From contig CAWITA010000024.1 in the NCBI GenBank assembly GCA_963838835.1, forward strand, positions 1-64,000: 64,000 bases of DNA, in the 5' to 3' direction. Source of the DNA: Bog-473 sp963838835 (GTDB lineage Bacteria > Actinomycetota > Acidimicrobiia > Acidimicrobiales > RAAP-2). A program made the translations under genes and the position numbers. Below are positions 24,347 through 32,389 of this stretch, one piece after another. The notes beneath the pieces are model-generated. The model was given only the letters and a program-made list of their open reading frames with translations. It was not told the DNA's origin and did no database searches. Numbering within the stretch: position 1 is the stretch's first letter; every line of letters starts with the position of its first letter.

Positions 24347-25417
24347 GTGAGCTACCGAGTGCTCCAGTGGGCGACGGGCAACGTGGGCCGGGCCGCCATC
24401 GAGGGTGTGCTCGAGCATCCCGACCTCGAGCTGGCCGGTTGTTGGGTGCATGCGGAGGCAAAGGACGGCCAGGACGTCGGCACCCTCATCGGGCGCGACC
24501 CGATCGGGATCAGGGCCACCCGCGACGTCGATGCCCTGCTGTCGCTCGACGCGGACTGCGTCGTCTACAGCCCGATCTTCGCCGACACGGCCGTCGTCAC
24601 CCGGATCCTCGAATCGCACAAGAACGTCGTGACGCCGTTGGGTTGGTTCTACCCGCCGGCCGAGGAGCGCCAGCGCCTGGATGCCCTCTGTCGCGACGCG
24701 GGGGTCACCCTGCACGGCACCGGCATCCACCCCGGCGGGATCACCGAGCGGTTCCCGCTCATGGTCTCGGCGTTGTCGGGCTCCATCACCAGAGTACGGG
24801 CAGAGGAGTTCTCCGACATCCGCACCTACGGCGCCCCCGACGTCATCCGCGACTGGATGCTGTTCGGCAAGACCCCCGAGGAGTCACGCACGAGCATCAT
24901 GGCGGACGCGCTCGGCGCGGGGTTCCGCCAATCGGTGTGGATGGTGGCTGACGAGCTGGGCTTCGATCTCGACCCCGAGCTCCGGACGACCCACGAGATG
25001 GCGGTGGCCACCGCGCCCATCGACTCGCCCATCGGACCGATCGCGCCCGGACTCGTGGCTGCGCAGCGCTTCCGCTGGGAAGGTCTGGTCGACGGCGAAC
25101 CCGTGATCACCGCAGCGGTGAACTGGCTGATGGGGGACGAGCACCTCGAACCGCCCTGGGGTTTTGGCCCCGACGGGGAGCATTTCGAGGTGGAGATCAC
25201 CGGGGATCCGTGCTGCCTGGTGACCTTCCGCAAGCTCCACCCCGAATCGATCGAGGCGGGCCTGGAACGGAACCCCGGCATCGTGGCCACGGCCATGCAC
25301 TGCGTGAACGCGGTGCCCTACGTGTGCGAGGCCGACCCCGGCCTGCGTACCTATCTCGAGATGCCGTTGGTGGCCGGGCGGGCGGCGTCGTCGCTCGGCC
25401 GGGGCCGGCGCTCGTGA
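24347..25417 (+). CDS. Dihydrodipicolinate reductase-like NAD(P)-dependent protein
   Basis: A 356-residue intact paralog of the broken gene at 1231. It opens YRVLQWATGNVGRAAI, a Rossmann nucleotide-binding start, and keeps HPDLELAGCWVH, HGTGIHPGGITERF and the C-terminal CVNAVPYVCEADPGL. The family includes proteins resembling 2,4-diaminopentanoate dehydrogenase, but many members act in lipid or xenobiotic pathways and the reaction here is unknown. The GTG at 24347 follows GGGGTTAGGGGG. It overlaps the SDR start by GTGA, forming an operon with the SDR and probably the glutaminase. Confidence 0.85.
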   Translation: MSYRVLQWATGNVGRAAIEGVLEHPDLELAGCWVHAEAKDGQDVGTLIGRDPIGIRATRDVDALLSLDADCVVYSPIFADTAVVTRILESHKNVVTPLGWFYPPAEERQRLDALCRDAGVTLHGTGIHPGGITERFPLMVSALSGSITRVRAEEFSDIRTYGAPDVIRDWMLFGKTPEESRTSIMADALGAGFRQSVWMVADELGFDLDPELRTTHEMAVATAPIDSPIGPIAPGLVAAQRFRWEGLVDGEPVITAAVNWLMGDEHLEPPWGFGPDGEHFEVEITGDPCCLVTFRKLHPESIEAGLERNPGIVATAMHCVNAVPYVCEADPGLRTYLEMPLVAGRAASSLGRGRRS

Positions 25418-26214
25418 TCCTCGACCGCTTTCGCCTCGACGACCGCGTCGCCATCGTCACCGGCGCGGGACTCGGGATCGGCCGCGGCATCGCCGTCGGC
25501 CTCGCCGAGGCAGGCGCCGACGTGGTGCTGGCGGCCCGGACGCGGGCCGACCTCGACGAGGTGGCAGGGCTGGTCGAAAAAGTTGGGCGGCGTGCCCTCG
25601 TCGTGCGCACCGACGTCACCGAGCTCACCGACCTCGAACATCTCGTGGACGCGGCGGTGGAGGAGTTCGGCCGACTCGACATCGCGGTGAACAACGCCGG
25701 GGGGGCCATGCCGCGGTCGGCGCTGGCGACGAGCGAACGCTTTCTCGAGTCGGCCTTTCACTTCAACGTGACCGCTCCGTTCACCTTGACCAAGCTGGCG
25801 GCCCGGCGGATGGTCGACACGGTGGGATCCGGCGCGGTGGTCAACATCTCGTCGCGCTCGGCCAGCATGACCCAGACCAGCTTCGCCGCCTACGGGGCCG
25901 TCAAGGCGGCGCTCGACCGGCTGACGCGCAACATGGCGCCCGAGCTGGCGCCTCGGGTGCGCCTCAACGCGATCGACGTGGGCGGCGTGGCCACCCGTTC
26001 GCTCGACATCGTGCTCACCGACGAGGACCTGCGCCAACAGTTCCTCGACGGCACCCCGATGCGACGTCCCGGCGAGCCCGAAGACATCGCCTGCGCGGTG
26101 CTGTACCTGGTCTCCGATGCCGCGTCGTGGGTCACCGGCAAGGTCTTCGAGATCGACGGCGGCACCGAGGCCCCGGCGATCAGTGTGCCGGCGCCCCCGC
26201 TCGAGCCGGCGTGA
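25414..26214 (+). CDS. SDR family NAD(P)-dependent oxidoreductase
   Basis: A 266-residue classical SDR. It has the cofactor loop TGAGLGIG, NNAGG, NISSRSAS with the catalytic serine and YGAVKAAL with the Tyr-x-x-x-Lys pair. The C-terminus GKVFEIDGGTEAP is typical of FabG-like enzymes. The start is GTG 25414, overlapping the previous stop as GTGA. Longer in-frame starts would lie inside the upstream gene. With the reductase-like protein it likely performs consecutive redox steps on one substrate. Confidence 0.9.
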   Translation: MILDRFRLDDRVAIVTGAGLGIGRGIAVGLAEAGADVVLAARTRADLDEVAGLVEKVGRRALVVRTDVTELTDLEHLVDAAVEEFGRLDIAVNNAGGAMPRSALATSERFLESAFHFNVTAPFTLTKLAARRMVDTVGSGAVVNISSRSASMTQTSFAAYGAVKAALDRLTRNMAPELAPRVRLNAIDVGGVATRSLDIVLTDEDLRQQFLDGTPMRRPGEPEDIACAVLYLVSDAASWVTGKVFEIDGGTEAPAISVPAPPLEPA

Positions 26215-26233
26215 TCGCCAGGAGGACGTCGTC

Positions 26234-27271
26234 GTGCACATTCCACTGCCCTTTCACGAGACGACGACGAGCAACGCCGTCTCAACCGGCGAGCTTCCCG
26301 GTGTGGAGGTCGTCAGAGACCTCCTCACCGAGGTCTTCGAGCTCTACCGTCCCCTGGAGGAGGGGGCAGTCGCCGACTACATCCCGGTCCTGGCCAACGT
26401 CGATCCGTCGCTCTTCGCCGTGAGCATCGTCGGGGTCGGCGGCGGGAGCTTCTCGGTCGGGGACGCCGCACACCTCTTTTCGCTGCAGAGCATCTCAAAG
26501 GCGTTCGTCTTCGCCCTCGTCTGCGACGCCATCGGTCACGAAGAGGCCCACCGCAAGCTCGGGGTGAACGCGACCGGGCTGGGCTTCAACTCGGTGATGG
26601 CCATCGAGTTGAACGAGGAACGCACCATGAACCCCATGGTCAACGCGGGGGCGATGGCGACCACGAGCCTGGTGCCCGGCGCCGCGATGGACGACCGGTG
26701 GGAGTTCATCCGCCGCGGCCTCTCGGCTTTCGCAGGGCGTGAGCTCGAGCTCGACGCAGAGGTGTACGCATCCGAGTCGGCGACCAACCTGCGCAACCAC
26801 GGCATCGCGCATCTGCTGCAGAGTTACGGCCGCCTCTACGCGGATCCCGACGAGACCACCGATCTGTACACCCGGCAGTGTTCCCTCCTGGTGACCGCGT
26901 TCGACCTGGCGGCCATGGGCGCCACCCTGGCCAACGGCGGCGTGCACCCTCTGACCGGCCGGCGCGTCGTCGAGCCCTTCCACTGCAAGCACGTCCTCGC
27001 CGCGTTGGCCACCGCAGGCCTCTACGAGCATTCCGGTGACTGGCTCTACGAGGTCGGCCTGCCCGGCAAGAGCGGCGTCAGCGGGGGCATCGTGACGATC
27101 TCGCCGGGGAAGGGAGGACTCGGCACGTTCTCCCCGAGACTCGATGCGGCCGGCAACAGCGTCCGAGGACAGCGGGTCACCCGGCACGTGTCCGAGAAGC
27201 TCGGACTGAACATCTTCGCGTCGAAGCCAGCGGGGGACGGACCGCTCCTCGGCCTGGCGACAAGGGCCTGA
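26234..27271 (+). CDS. glsA: Glutaminase A
   Basis: A 345-residue serine-dependent glutaminase of the beta-lactamase-like fold, converting glutamine to glutamate and ammonia. The active-site S-x-x-K is S86-I-S-K89 in FSLQSISKAF. Other signatures are NPMVNAGAMATTSLV, the ESATNLRNHGIAHLLQSYGR region and GLPGKSGVSGGIV. The start is GTG 26234, eight bases after GGAGG at 26221. It follows the SDR by 19 bases on the same strand, so it is probably cotranscribed, though the metabolic link is unclear. Confidence 0.93.
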   Translation: MHIPLPFHETTTSNAVSTGELPGVEVVRDLLTEVFELYRPLEEGAVADYIPVLANVDPSLFAVSIVGVGGGSFSVGDAAHLFSLQSISKAFVFALVCDAIGHEEAHRKLGVNATGLGFNSVMAIELNEERTMNPMVNAGAMATTSLVPGAAMDDRWEFIRRGLSAFAGRELELDAEVYASESATNLRNHGIAHLLQSYGRLYADPDETTDLYTRQCSLLVTAFDLAAMGATLANGGVHPLTGRRVVEPFHCKHVLAALATAGLYEHSGDWLYEVGLPGKSGVSGGIVTISPGKGGLGTFSPRLDAAGNSVRGQRVTRHVSEKLGLNIFASKPAGDGPLLGLATRA

Positions 27272-27283
27272 GCGGCGGCACGC

Positions 27284-27817
27284 TCAGGAGGCGGGGTCGG
27301 GTGGGGCGACAGCTTCGGCGGCCCTGGCGTCCACGGCCTTGGTCTTGGCTGCCCGCAGGTGGCGCACGCCCTTCGTCAGCAACTCCTCGATGAGGCGGTC
27401 GTTGTCCTTGGAGATGAAGGCGTGGACACGCTTCTCGAGCAGGACGCGCAGCAGGGGGTTGAAGACGTGGTAGGTCTCCGAGAAGTGGAGGCGGGTCCGC
27501 CCGTCACCCAGATCCTCCAAGCTGGTGCGCCCGACCGCCTCGGACAGCAAGGGGCGCCCGACGGCGGTGTACTTCCACGACACCTTCGGCGTGACCTCGG
27601 TCAGCCACTCCCAGGACTGGCCCTTGCCGCCGGTGAGCAGGTACCGCGGCACCCGAAAGGTGCAGTGGCGGATGAGCCCGTCGCCGATGTCGTTGCCCGG
27701 ATAGAGGATGTCGATGGTGACGTCGCCCCGCTCGGTGTGCGGGAGGCGCGCCCAGAACAGTTGCCACAGCTCGTCCACCGTGCCCTCGATGTCGACGAAG
27801 TAGTGGTGCTCCTGCAC
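27284..27817 (-). CDS. SRPBCC (START-like) family protein
   Basis: A 177-residue protein with a START-like ligand-binding pattern: HHYFVDIEGTVDELWQLFWA at the N-terminus, a middle of alternating strands, then ETYHVFNPLLRVLLEKRVHA leading into a long C-terminal helix. A hydrophobic pocket for lipids or polyketide-like ligands is expected from the fold. The tail is Ala/Lys-rich. It is transcribed with, but 61 bases downstream of, the nitroreductase. No precise function can be given. Confidence 0.7.
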   Translation of the reverse strand: MQEHHYFVDIEGTVDELWQLFWARLPHTERGDVTIDILYPGNDIGDGLIRHCTFRVPRYLLTGGKGQSWEWLTEVTPKVSWKYTAVGRPLLSEAVGRTSLEDLGDGRTRLHFSETYHVFNPLLRVLLEKRVHAFISKDNDRLIEELLTKGVRHLRAAKTKAVDARAAEAVAPPDPAS

Positions 27818-27878
27818 CGGCTCACCCTAACCCTCGACCTGACGGGCGCGTCATCCGCCGGGCCGGGGAGGGCGCGCC

Positions 27879-28481
27879 TCAGGGGAATGGCGTGCCGTAG
27901 CGGTTCAGGTGGGCTTTCTCCGAGAGCGGCCGCCGCCGCGGCGGGCCGAGCGGCCTGGGCGGGTGGCCGAGGGGGATGACGGCGACGGGCACCACCTCGG
28001 GCGGAAGCCCGAGCAGGCCGGGGAGCTCGTCACCGCCGAGGACGGGCAGGGTGGTGAGCGTCGAGCCGATCCCGCAGGCATGGGCGGCCAGGAGCAGGTT
28101 CTGCACGGCCGGGAACACCGAGGCGTCCATGGTCGAGGGAAAGGCGAGACGGGTGTCGCCGCACACCACCACGAGGACCGGCGCGGCGGCGATGCCCCCC
28201 ATGGCCCCGTGCTCCACCTCGTCGAGGAGGGCGGGGGGGAGGCGTTGCTCCTCGTGCGCCCGCGCACCGCCTTGCCACAAGCGTGCCGTCAGCTCGCCGA
28301 TGGTGGCCCGCAAGGCGGGGTCGCGCACGACGATGAAGACGAAGGGCTGGCTGTTCTCCGCGCTGGGCGCATGGGTGGCCGCGGTCAGGATGCGGGCGAC
28401 CGTCTCGTCGTCCACGTCGTCGGGCAAGAACGACCGGGCCGCCCGCTGGGTGTGCACGACGTCGAAGAAGTCGGGCGGCAC
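27879..28481 (-). CDS. Nitroreductase family protein
   Basis: A 200-residue FMN-binding oxidoreductase. It opens FFDVVHTQRAARSFLPDDVD, with ATHAPSAENSQPFVFIVV as the FMN-contact region, AHACGIGSTLTT near the second half and VAVIPLGHPPRPLGPPRRRP as the family ending. The GTG at 28481 puts FFDVV at the N-terminus; the 44 residues upstream are not family-like. It may reduce nitro compounds, quinones or enones using NAD(P)H. It is divergent from the hydratase operon at 28643. Confidence 0.87.
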   Translation of the reverse strand: MPPDFFDVVHTQRAARSFLPDDVDDETVARILTAATHAPSAENSQPFVFIVVRDPALRATIGELTARLWQGGARAHEEQRLPPALLDEVEHGAMGGIAAAPVLVVVCGDTRLAFPSTMDASVFPAVQNLLLAAHACGIGSTLTTLPVLGGDELPGLLGLPPEVVPVAVIPLGHPPRPLGPPRRRPLSEKAHLNRYGTPFP

Positions 28482-28642
28482 GGCGGCCGATGGTAGTGAG
28501 CCGGGCTTGGGTCTGCCTCGAGCGGGTCGGATTAGGCGGGGCCGAAACGACCCGCTACCTTTGGCGCCTGCACCGGCGGGAGTCGGTGCAGGCCATGACC
28601 ACGTGGACCGCAACGAGGCCGGAGGGGGACAGGAGGCAGACG

Positions 28643-29158
28643 GTGGCAGAAGGCGCCGAATCGCAAGAAGACGTGCTCAAGGGAATCATCGGAGAGCCGA
28701 CCGGCAAATCCAAGGTCGTCGTGGAGCGGGGACCGGTGCAGCACTTCGCCGACGCCGTGCTCAGCACGAGCCCGATCTACCACGACCCCGAGGCGGCCCG
28801 GTCAGCCGGCTTCGGCGCCATCCCCGCGCCGCCGACCTGGCCCTTCGCCATGGAGTTCTCGGGAAAGTTCGAGGAGATGCAGCCGACCGACGCGCCGAGC
28901 GCCAACCCGATGCTGAAGGCGCTGGGACCGCTCATGGCGAAGGGCGGCCTCATCCTCCACGGCGAGCAGGAGTACCTCTATCGCCGTCCGGTCCTGGTGG
29001 GCGACGCGCTCGTCGGCGAGGGCAAGATCGCCGACGCCTACCAGAAGGACTCCGGCGGGCGGACCATGACCTTCATCGTCACCGAGACGAACTGGAGCGA
29101 CGAGAAGTCCGGCGAGCCGGTCGTGACGGTGCGCTCCAACATCATCCACCGGGCCTAG
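28643..29158 (+). CDS. FAS1-like (MaoC N-terminal type) dehydratase domain protein
   Basis: A 171-residue hot-dog fold protein. The segment SPIYHDPEAARSAGFGAIPA is the hallmark of the N-terminal dehydratase domain found in mycobacterial HadA/HadC-type proteins. AGGAGG six bases before the GTG at 28643 decides that start over upstream ATGs. Such subunits pair with a MaoC protein to hydrate enoyl-thioesters, and a MaoC gene is two genes downstream. The pair probably acts in fatty-acid or steroid-ring metabolism, which is inference from architecture. Confidence 0.82.
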   Translation: MAEGAESQEDVLKGIIGEPTGKSKVVVERGPVQHFADAVLSTSPIYHDPEAARSAGFGAIPAPPTWPFAMEFSGKFEEMQPTDAPSANPMLKALGPLMAKGGLILHGEQEYLYRRPVLVGDALVGEGKIADAYQKDSGGRTMTFIVTETNWSDEKSGEPVVTVRSNIIHRA

Positions 29159-29173
29159 GACGGGACGGATCAC

Positions 29174-29641
29174 ATGACCTTGGCGAGCTCGACGACCTGG
29201 CTCACGGCGGCCGAGTGGCTGGCCGTCCTGCGCATCGGCCTCGGACTGTGGTGGTTCGAGAGTTTCCGGCACAAGGACAAGGCGGCCTGGTTCAAGCGGG
29301 GGGCCGGCATCTCCTGGGGCCAGTCGGTGGCCGAGAAGCACAAGTGGGCCTTCGTGAAGCAGGGCTTCGACGTCGTCGTCGTGCCACGCCCCAAGGCGAT
29401 GGCCTACGTGGTGGTCTTCGGGGAGCTGGCCATCGGCCTGGGCCTGATCTTCGGCTTCCTGACCCCGGTCGCCGCCTTCGCCGGCATCCTCTTGAACCTC
29501 ATGTACTTCATCTTGATGATCTCGGACTGGGCCGAGCAGGGGCAGAACTACATGATGATCCTGGCCTCGGTCGTGGTGCTGGGCACGCACGCCTGGAACA
29601 CCTGGTCCATCGACCACTGGCTGCACCTGTTCGGGGCGTGA
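29174..29641 (+). CDS. DoxX family membrane protein
   Basis: A 155-residue protein with about four hydrophobic helices: WLAVLRIGLGLWWFESF, AYVVVFGELAIGLGLIFGFL, AAFAGILLNLMYFILMI and MMILASVVVLGTHAWN. The pattern matches DoxX/thiosulfate-quinone oxidoreductase small-subunit relatives, whose roles are redox-related but mostly uncharacterised. It is 15 bases after one hydratase gene and 51 bases before the other, so it is embedded in their operon. Confidence 0.8.
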   Translation: MTLASSTTWLTAAEWLAVLRIGLGLWWFESFRHKDKAAWFKRGAGISWGQSVAEKHKWAFVKQGFDVVVVPRPKAMAYVVVFGELAIGLGLIFGFLTPVAAFAGILLNLMYFILMISDWAEQGQNYMMILASVVVLGTHAWNTWSIDHWLHLFGA

Positions 29642-29692
29642 GCACGGGTTGGGCGGTTGACGTGAGCGAGCATGCGACGGGAGGTCGACACG

Positions 29693-30115
29693 ATGGGTGA
29701 GAAGAAGCTGTCCTTCGACGACGTGAAGGTCGGCGACGAGGCTCCGGTGATCACGCACAAGCTGACGCGGACCGATCTGGTGAAGTACGCCGGCGCCTCG
29801 GGCGACTTCAACCCGATGCACCACGACGAGGTCGCGGCCCAGGCCGCCGGGCAGCCGAGTGTCTTCGGGCACGGCATGTTCTCCATGGGCCTGTTGGGGT
29901 CGGCCTTGACGGACTACGTGGGCGTGGGGAACTTGACGCGCTATCAAGTCCGCTTCGCCCGCCAGACGTGGCCCGACGAGGTGCTCTCCACCCGCATCGT
30001 CGTCACCGGAAAGCGGGAGGAGGACGGCAAGAGCCTGGTTGACATGGCGGTGACGCTGTCCAACGAAGACGGCGAGAACAAGGTCGTCGGCGAGGCCACG
30101 GCGTCGCTGCCCTGA
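29693..30115 (+). CDS. MaoC family (R)-specific enoyl-CoA hydratase subunit
   Basis: A 140-residue hot-dog hydratase. The hydratase-2 motif is YAGASGDFNPMHHDEVAA, with the Asp and His that activate water, followed by FGHGMFSMGLLG. The ATG at 29693 is preceded by GGGAGGTCGACACG. It likely forms a heterodimer with the protein at 28643, resembling the HadA-HadB arrangement of mycobacteria. Downstream lies a coding-like remnant in the same frame after the stop. Confidence 0.87.
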   Translation: MGEKKLSFDDVKVGDEAPVITHKLTRTDLVKYAGASGDFNPMHHDEVAAQAAGQPSVFGHGMFSMGLLGSALTDYVGVGNLTRYQVRFARQTWPDEVLSTRIVVTGKREEDGKSLVDMAVTLSNEDGENKVVGEATASLP

Positions 30116-30295
30116 TTCCCCGATAGGTTCAGCCTTCGTCCGGCCCTGGCCACCGAGATGCTCAGCCTCGCCGAAGCCTCTTTCCCCGACGAGATGCGCG
30201 GGCCTGAGCCGGCCGCGTTCGGGCCTCGCGTGGAGGCGCCGGCCGGCGCGTCGCCGGCGGACCGACTGGCTGCGTTCCTGGGTCGCCATCCGTAG
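30116..30295 (+). pseudogene. Remnant of a TIGR03086-like protein C-terminus
   Basis: Directly after the MaoC stop and in the same frame there are 59 open codons. They contain FSLRPALATEMLSLAEASFP, then AAFGPRV and finally DRLAAFLGRHP. The ending FGP.V..P...DRL.AFLGR.P is familiar from the C-termini of TIGR03086/maleylpyruvate isomerase-like actinobacterial proteins. No start or N-terminal domain is present, so it looks like the 3' scrap of a gene removed by deletion. An ATG at 30158 could in principle express 45 residues. Confidence 0.4.
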
Positions 30296-30456
30296 GCGGG
30301 AGCGCTCCGGCGGGTCACCGGTCGCCGGGTGGTCGTCTTTCCGTTGTTGCTCCGTTGACGGAAGGCGGCCGATGGGTGTGGTGGGCCGGGTGGGCGTCGG
30401 TGGGATCCGACCGGCCGTAGTCTTGGTCCCCATGAGCCGCCCGAAGGCGTCGTAGC

Positions 30457-31416
30457 GTGCGCGACGCACGGGTGCGTGACATCGACGCGGCCATTGCCCT
30501 TGGGCAATCGTTGCTGCGCAACCTCGGGCTGGTCGTGCTCGGGAGCGGCAACGCGTTGGCGTTTGCCGCGGTGGCCGCGCTCTCCGGGGGCCATCTGCTC
30601 ATTGAGGACGTGCCGGGCGTCGGCAAGACGGTACTGGCGCGTGCGCTCGCCACCTCCCTCGGGGCGGAGCTGTCCCGGGTCCAGGGCCACCCCGATCTCC
30701 TCCCGTCCGAGATCACCGGCGTCTCTGTCTTCCGGCCCGACACCGGCAGCTGGGACTTCCGGCGCGGGCCGGTCTTCGCCAACGTCGTTCTCGTCGACGA
30801 GCTCAACCGCACCCCGCCGCGCACCCAGTCCGCGCTCCTCGAGACGATGGAGGAGCGCCAGGTCAGCGTGGACGGCGAGTCCTGGGTCCTGCCGCAGCCT
30901 CACATGGTGATCGCCACGCAGAACCCGCAGTCGCAGCGCGGGACCTTTCCTCTGGTCGAAAGCCAGCTCGACCGCTTCTCCATGGCGACGTCGCTCGGCT
31001 ACCCCGACGCCGCGCACGAGACGCAGCTGGCCTTGCACGGCGGCGGCAAGTACGCCCTCGTCGAATTGTTGCCGGTCTGCACCACCGAAGAGTGGCTGGC
31101 GGCCCAGCGGGCCACCGAGTCGGTGCCGGTGCAGCCGTCGGTCGCGGCGTACGCGGTCGCGCTCTGCCGAGCGAGCCGGACGGCGCCGGGCGTGCATCTC
31201 GGCGCGAGCCCGCGTGCCGCGATCTGGCTCGTCCGTTCCGCCCAGGCGCACGCCGTCTTGTCGTCCCGGAACTACGTGGTGCCCGACGACGTGAAGGCGG
31301 TCGCCGTGTCCTGTCTGTCGCACCGGCTGCTCACCGTCGAGGGCGACACAGGCTACGGGCAGGCGGTCACGGTGGTCGAAGAGCTCCTCGACGCGACGCC
31401 GGCACCGAGGCCGTGA
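30457..31416 (+). CDS. MoxR family AAA+ ATPase
   Basis: A 319-residue AAA+ chaperone-like ATPase. Walker A is DVPGVGKT (51-58), Walker B is VVLVDELNR with Asp-Glu at 114-115, and the arginine-bearing ESQLDRFSMATSLGYPD follows. MoxR proteins work with DUF58/VWA proteins to mature or activate periplasmic or membrane enzymes. The start is GTG at 30457. It heads a three-gene operon with DUF58 and transglutaminase proteins, a widely conserved trio of unknown exact role in actinobacteria. Confidence 0.92.
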   Translation: MRDARVRDIDAAIALGQSLLRNLGLVVLGSGNALAFAAVAALSGGHLLIEDVPGVGKTVLARALATSLGAELSRVQGHPDLLPSEITGVSVFRPDTGSWDFRRGPVFANVVLVDELNRTPPRTQSALLETMEERQVSVDGESWVLPQPHMVIATQNPQSQRGTFPLVESQLDRFSMATSLGYPDAAHETQLALHGGGKYALVELLPVCTTEEWLAAQRATESVPVQPSVAAYAVALCRASRTAPGVHLGASPRAAIWLVRSAQAHAVLSSRNYVVPDDVKAVAVSCLSHRLLTVEGDTGYGQAVTVVEELLDATPAPRP

Positions 31417-31459
31417 ACCCGAACGTGACCGCGATCGTGACCACGAGCGCGGTTGGACC

Positions 31460-32389
31460 GTGAAGGGCTGGGCGCGACCGGCCCGTCCCGTGGCGCCGAT
31501 CGCGGTCGCCGTCATGATCGTCGGCGTCTGGTGGCTGGTGGCGCACAACGGCGGCGCCGGTTGGGTGCAGCTGCTCGGCGACGTCGTCTTCGGGACACTG
31601 CTCGTCGGCATCGTCGGGCCGTGGCTGGTCGTCCGCCGCGCCCGTGTGGTGGTCAGGTCAGCTCCCGCCGACGGTGTCGCTGGCCTGCCGCTCGAGATCG
31701 CCGTCGAGGCCAGCACCCGGTTGCGCCTGCGGCCGGTCGACCCGCCGGGGCGCGAGGCCTTCGTCGGGCCGGTGGGACGCAGGCGTCCCGCCGGCGACCA
31801 CTTCACCTTGGTGCCGGTCCGGCGCGGCGTGCACGAGGCCGTGACGCTCGACATCGCCTCCGCGGCGCCCTTCGCCCTGCAGTGGTGGACCCGGCGGGTG
31901 TGGATCCCCTTGCCGGATGTGCTCCACGTCTCCCCGCGACTCGGGCGGGTGGCGCGGGCGCGCCCTGGTCCGCGTCAGGAGCGTGCGGAGGAGGCCGGCG
32001 TGGTCGTCGAGCGGCCACGGGCCGACTCGGGTCTGCCGCGGGGCGCGCGCTCGTACGGCCCCGGTGACAGTTGGCGGCTCGTCCACTGGCGGGCGACCGC
32101 GCACGCCGGCACGCTGATGGTCAAGGAACTGGAGCTGCCGTCCGCCGAGCCGGTGGTGGTCACGGTCGACCTGCCCGAGGACCCCGACGAGGCCGAGCGC
32201 GTCGCCGAACGTGCCCTCGGCCTCGTGGTGGACCTGCTCCAGGGCGGCTCGACGGTCCAGCTGGGCACCTTCGAGCCGTCGGGTCGGGTGGTGGCGCTCG
32301 TCGCCGACCGGCGAGGGGCGGGACGTCGCCTGGCGCGCGCCGTGGCCCGCGGCGCTCGCACCGTGACCCCGGGCGCCGCCGCGCCGTGA
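31460..32389 (+). CDS. DUF58 domain-containing membrane protein
   Basis: A 309-residue protein with two N-terminal hydrophobic helices (AVAVMIVGVWWLVAH and LLGDVVFGTLLVGIVGPWLV). A beta-rich segment follows, then the diagnostic DUF58 motif GARSYGPGDSWRLVHWRATA with MVKELE after it. The rest is VWA-like. It is the usual middle partner between MoxR and the transglutaminase. Its stop overlaps the next start as GTGA. Confidence 0.9.
   Translation: MKGWARPARPVAPIAVAVMIVGVWWLVAHNGGAGWVQLLGDVVFGTLLVGIVGPWLVVRRARVVVRSAPADGVAGLPLEIAVEASTRLRLRPVDPPGREAFVGPVGRRRPAGDHFTLVPVRRGVHEAVTLDIASAAPFALQWWTRRVWIPLPDVLHVSPRLGRVARARPGPRQERAEEAGVVVERPRADSGLPRGARSYGPGDSWRLVHWRATAHAGTLMVKELELPSAEPVVVTVDLPEDPDEAERVAERALGLVVDLLQGGSTVQLGTFEPSGRVVALVADRRGAGRRLARAVARGARTVTPGAAAP

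Noticed and set aside
28802..30469. A 555-codon open frame on the minus strand
   Set aside because: It is antisense to the hydratase-DoxX-MaoC operon and lacks any motif.
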